DNA of 64,000 bases from assembly GCF_002902525.1 (NCBI RefSeq), contig NZ_PPQZ01000015.1:1-64000 (forward strand). The letters are read 5' to 3'. This stretch comes from Mammaliicoccus stepanovicii. GTDB lineage: Bacteria; Bacillota; Bacilli; Staphylococcales; Staphylococcaceae. The translations under genes were made by a program, and so were the position numbers. Shown piece by piece: positions 63,923 through 64,000 of this stretch (positions are counted from its first letter, which is position 1; each line of letters opens with the position of its first letter). Below the pieces are notes generated by a model. The model was given only the letters and a program-made list of their open reading frames with translations, ran no database searches and was not told the origin of the DNA.

Positions 63923-64000
63923 TAGGTCGTATAATCGCCGGTCGCTATGAATTAGTGAAGTATTTAGGTGGCGGTGGTATGAGTAATGTTTATCTTGCTA
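63919..64000 (+). CDS. stk: PASTA-type Ser/Thr kinase, 5' end only
   Basis: Only 27 codons fall in the window. They read RIIAGRYELVKYLGGGGMSN, the glycine-rich nucleotide loop of PrkC/Stk1-type kinases, which sense muropeptides through external PASTA domains. GGTGGG precedes the ATG within the stp end. The rest lies beyond the right edge. Confidence 0.93.
   Translation, partial: MIGRIIAGRYELVKYLGGGGMSNVYLA

Overview
The window is AT-rich Firmicute chromosome. Gene content and order identify it as Staphylococcaceae: ylbP, bshC, then the mraZ-to-ftsZ division and cell-wall cluster, the ylm genes, divIVA, ileS, lspA, the pyr operon, rqcH, gmk, rpoZ, coaBC, priA, def, fmt, rsmB, rlmN, stp and stk. 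From memory, this backbone is collinear with Staphylococcus aureus, with one difference: the pyr operon here carries pyrK and a class 1B pyrD, which the S. aureus operon lacks. That points to a basal genus such as Mammaliicoccus or Macrococcus rather than the S. aureus/S. epidermidis group; this is inference. The first 19 bases are a Tn5/Nextera mosaic end, so the left edge is probably a contig end with untrimmed adapter.

Layout. 1-3.6 kb is accessory: a truncated unknown gene, small unknown proteins, a decayed cytidine-deaminase-like gene, two tiny membrane proteins and an AhpD-like protein. 3.7-8.3 kb holds a large secreted GH101 endo-alpha-N-acetylgalactosaminidase and a YdcF-type membrane protein. 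8.3-24.6 kb is the division and wall cluster, opening with a promoter that overlaps three 10-bp-spaced MraZ-type repeats. 24.6-29.1 kb holds ileS under an isoleucine T-box, lspA and an RluD-type pseudouridine synthase. 29.1-41 kb is the complete UMP biosynthesis operon, pyrR-P-B-C-carA-carB-K-D-F-E, with two PyrR attenuators. 41-43.5 kb holds a dicarboxylate transporter behind a catabolite-control site, a 28-residue membrane peptide on the minus strand and a PhnB-like protein. 43.6-50 kb returns to core genes (rqcH, gmk, rpoZ, coaBC, priA).

The most unusual part is 50.0-59.3 kb, between priA and def, which are neighbours in S. aureus as I recall. It begins with a 1.5-kb cassette (a frameshifted lipoprotein glpQ plus a NUDIX gene) bounded by a perfect 65-bp direct repeat of the priA 3' end. 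No recombinase gene lies inside. Next is a sugar-alcohol operon: a divergent DeoR regulator, an EltD-like erythritol/threitol dehydrogenase, an MFS permease, DhaK-like and DhaL-like kinase subunits and an RpiB isomerase. Together these would convert erythritol through D-erythrulose and D-erythrulose 4-phosphate to D-erythrose 4-phosphate. Its promoter overlaps a TAACAATAAA direct repeat and lies just upstream of a cre box. Beyond it are the remains of a type VII secretion accessory pair and an LPXTG wall protein with a 60-bp tandem repeat. Core genes resume at def and run to the start of the stk kinase, which the window edge cuts.

Three genes appear broken (deaminase, glpQ, small type VII protein). 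All lie in accessory DNA; every core gene is intact.
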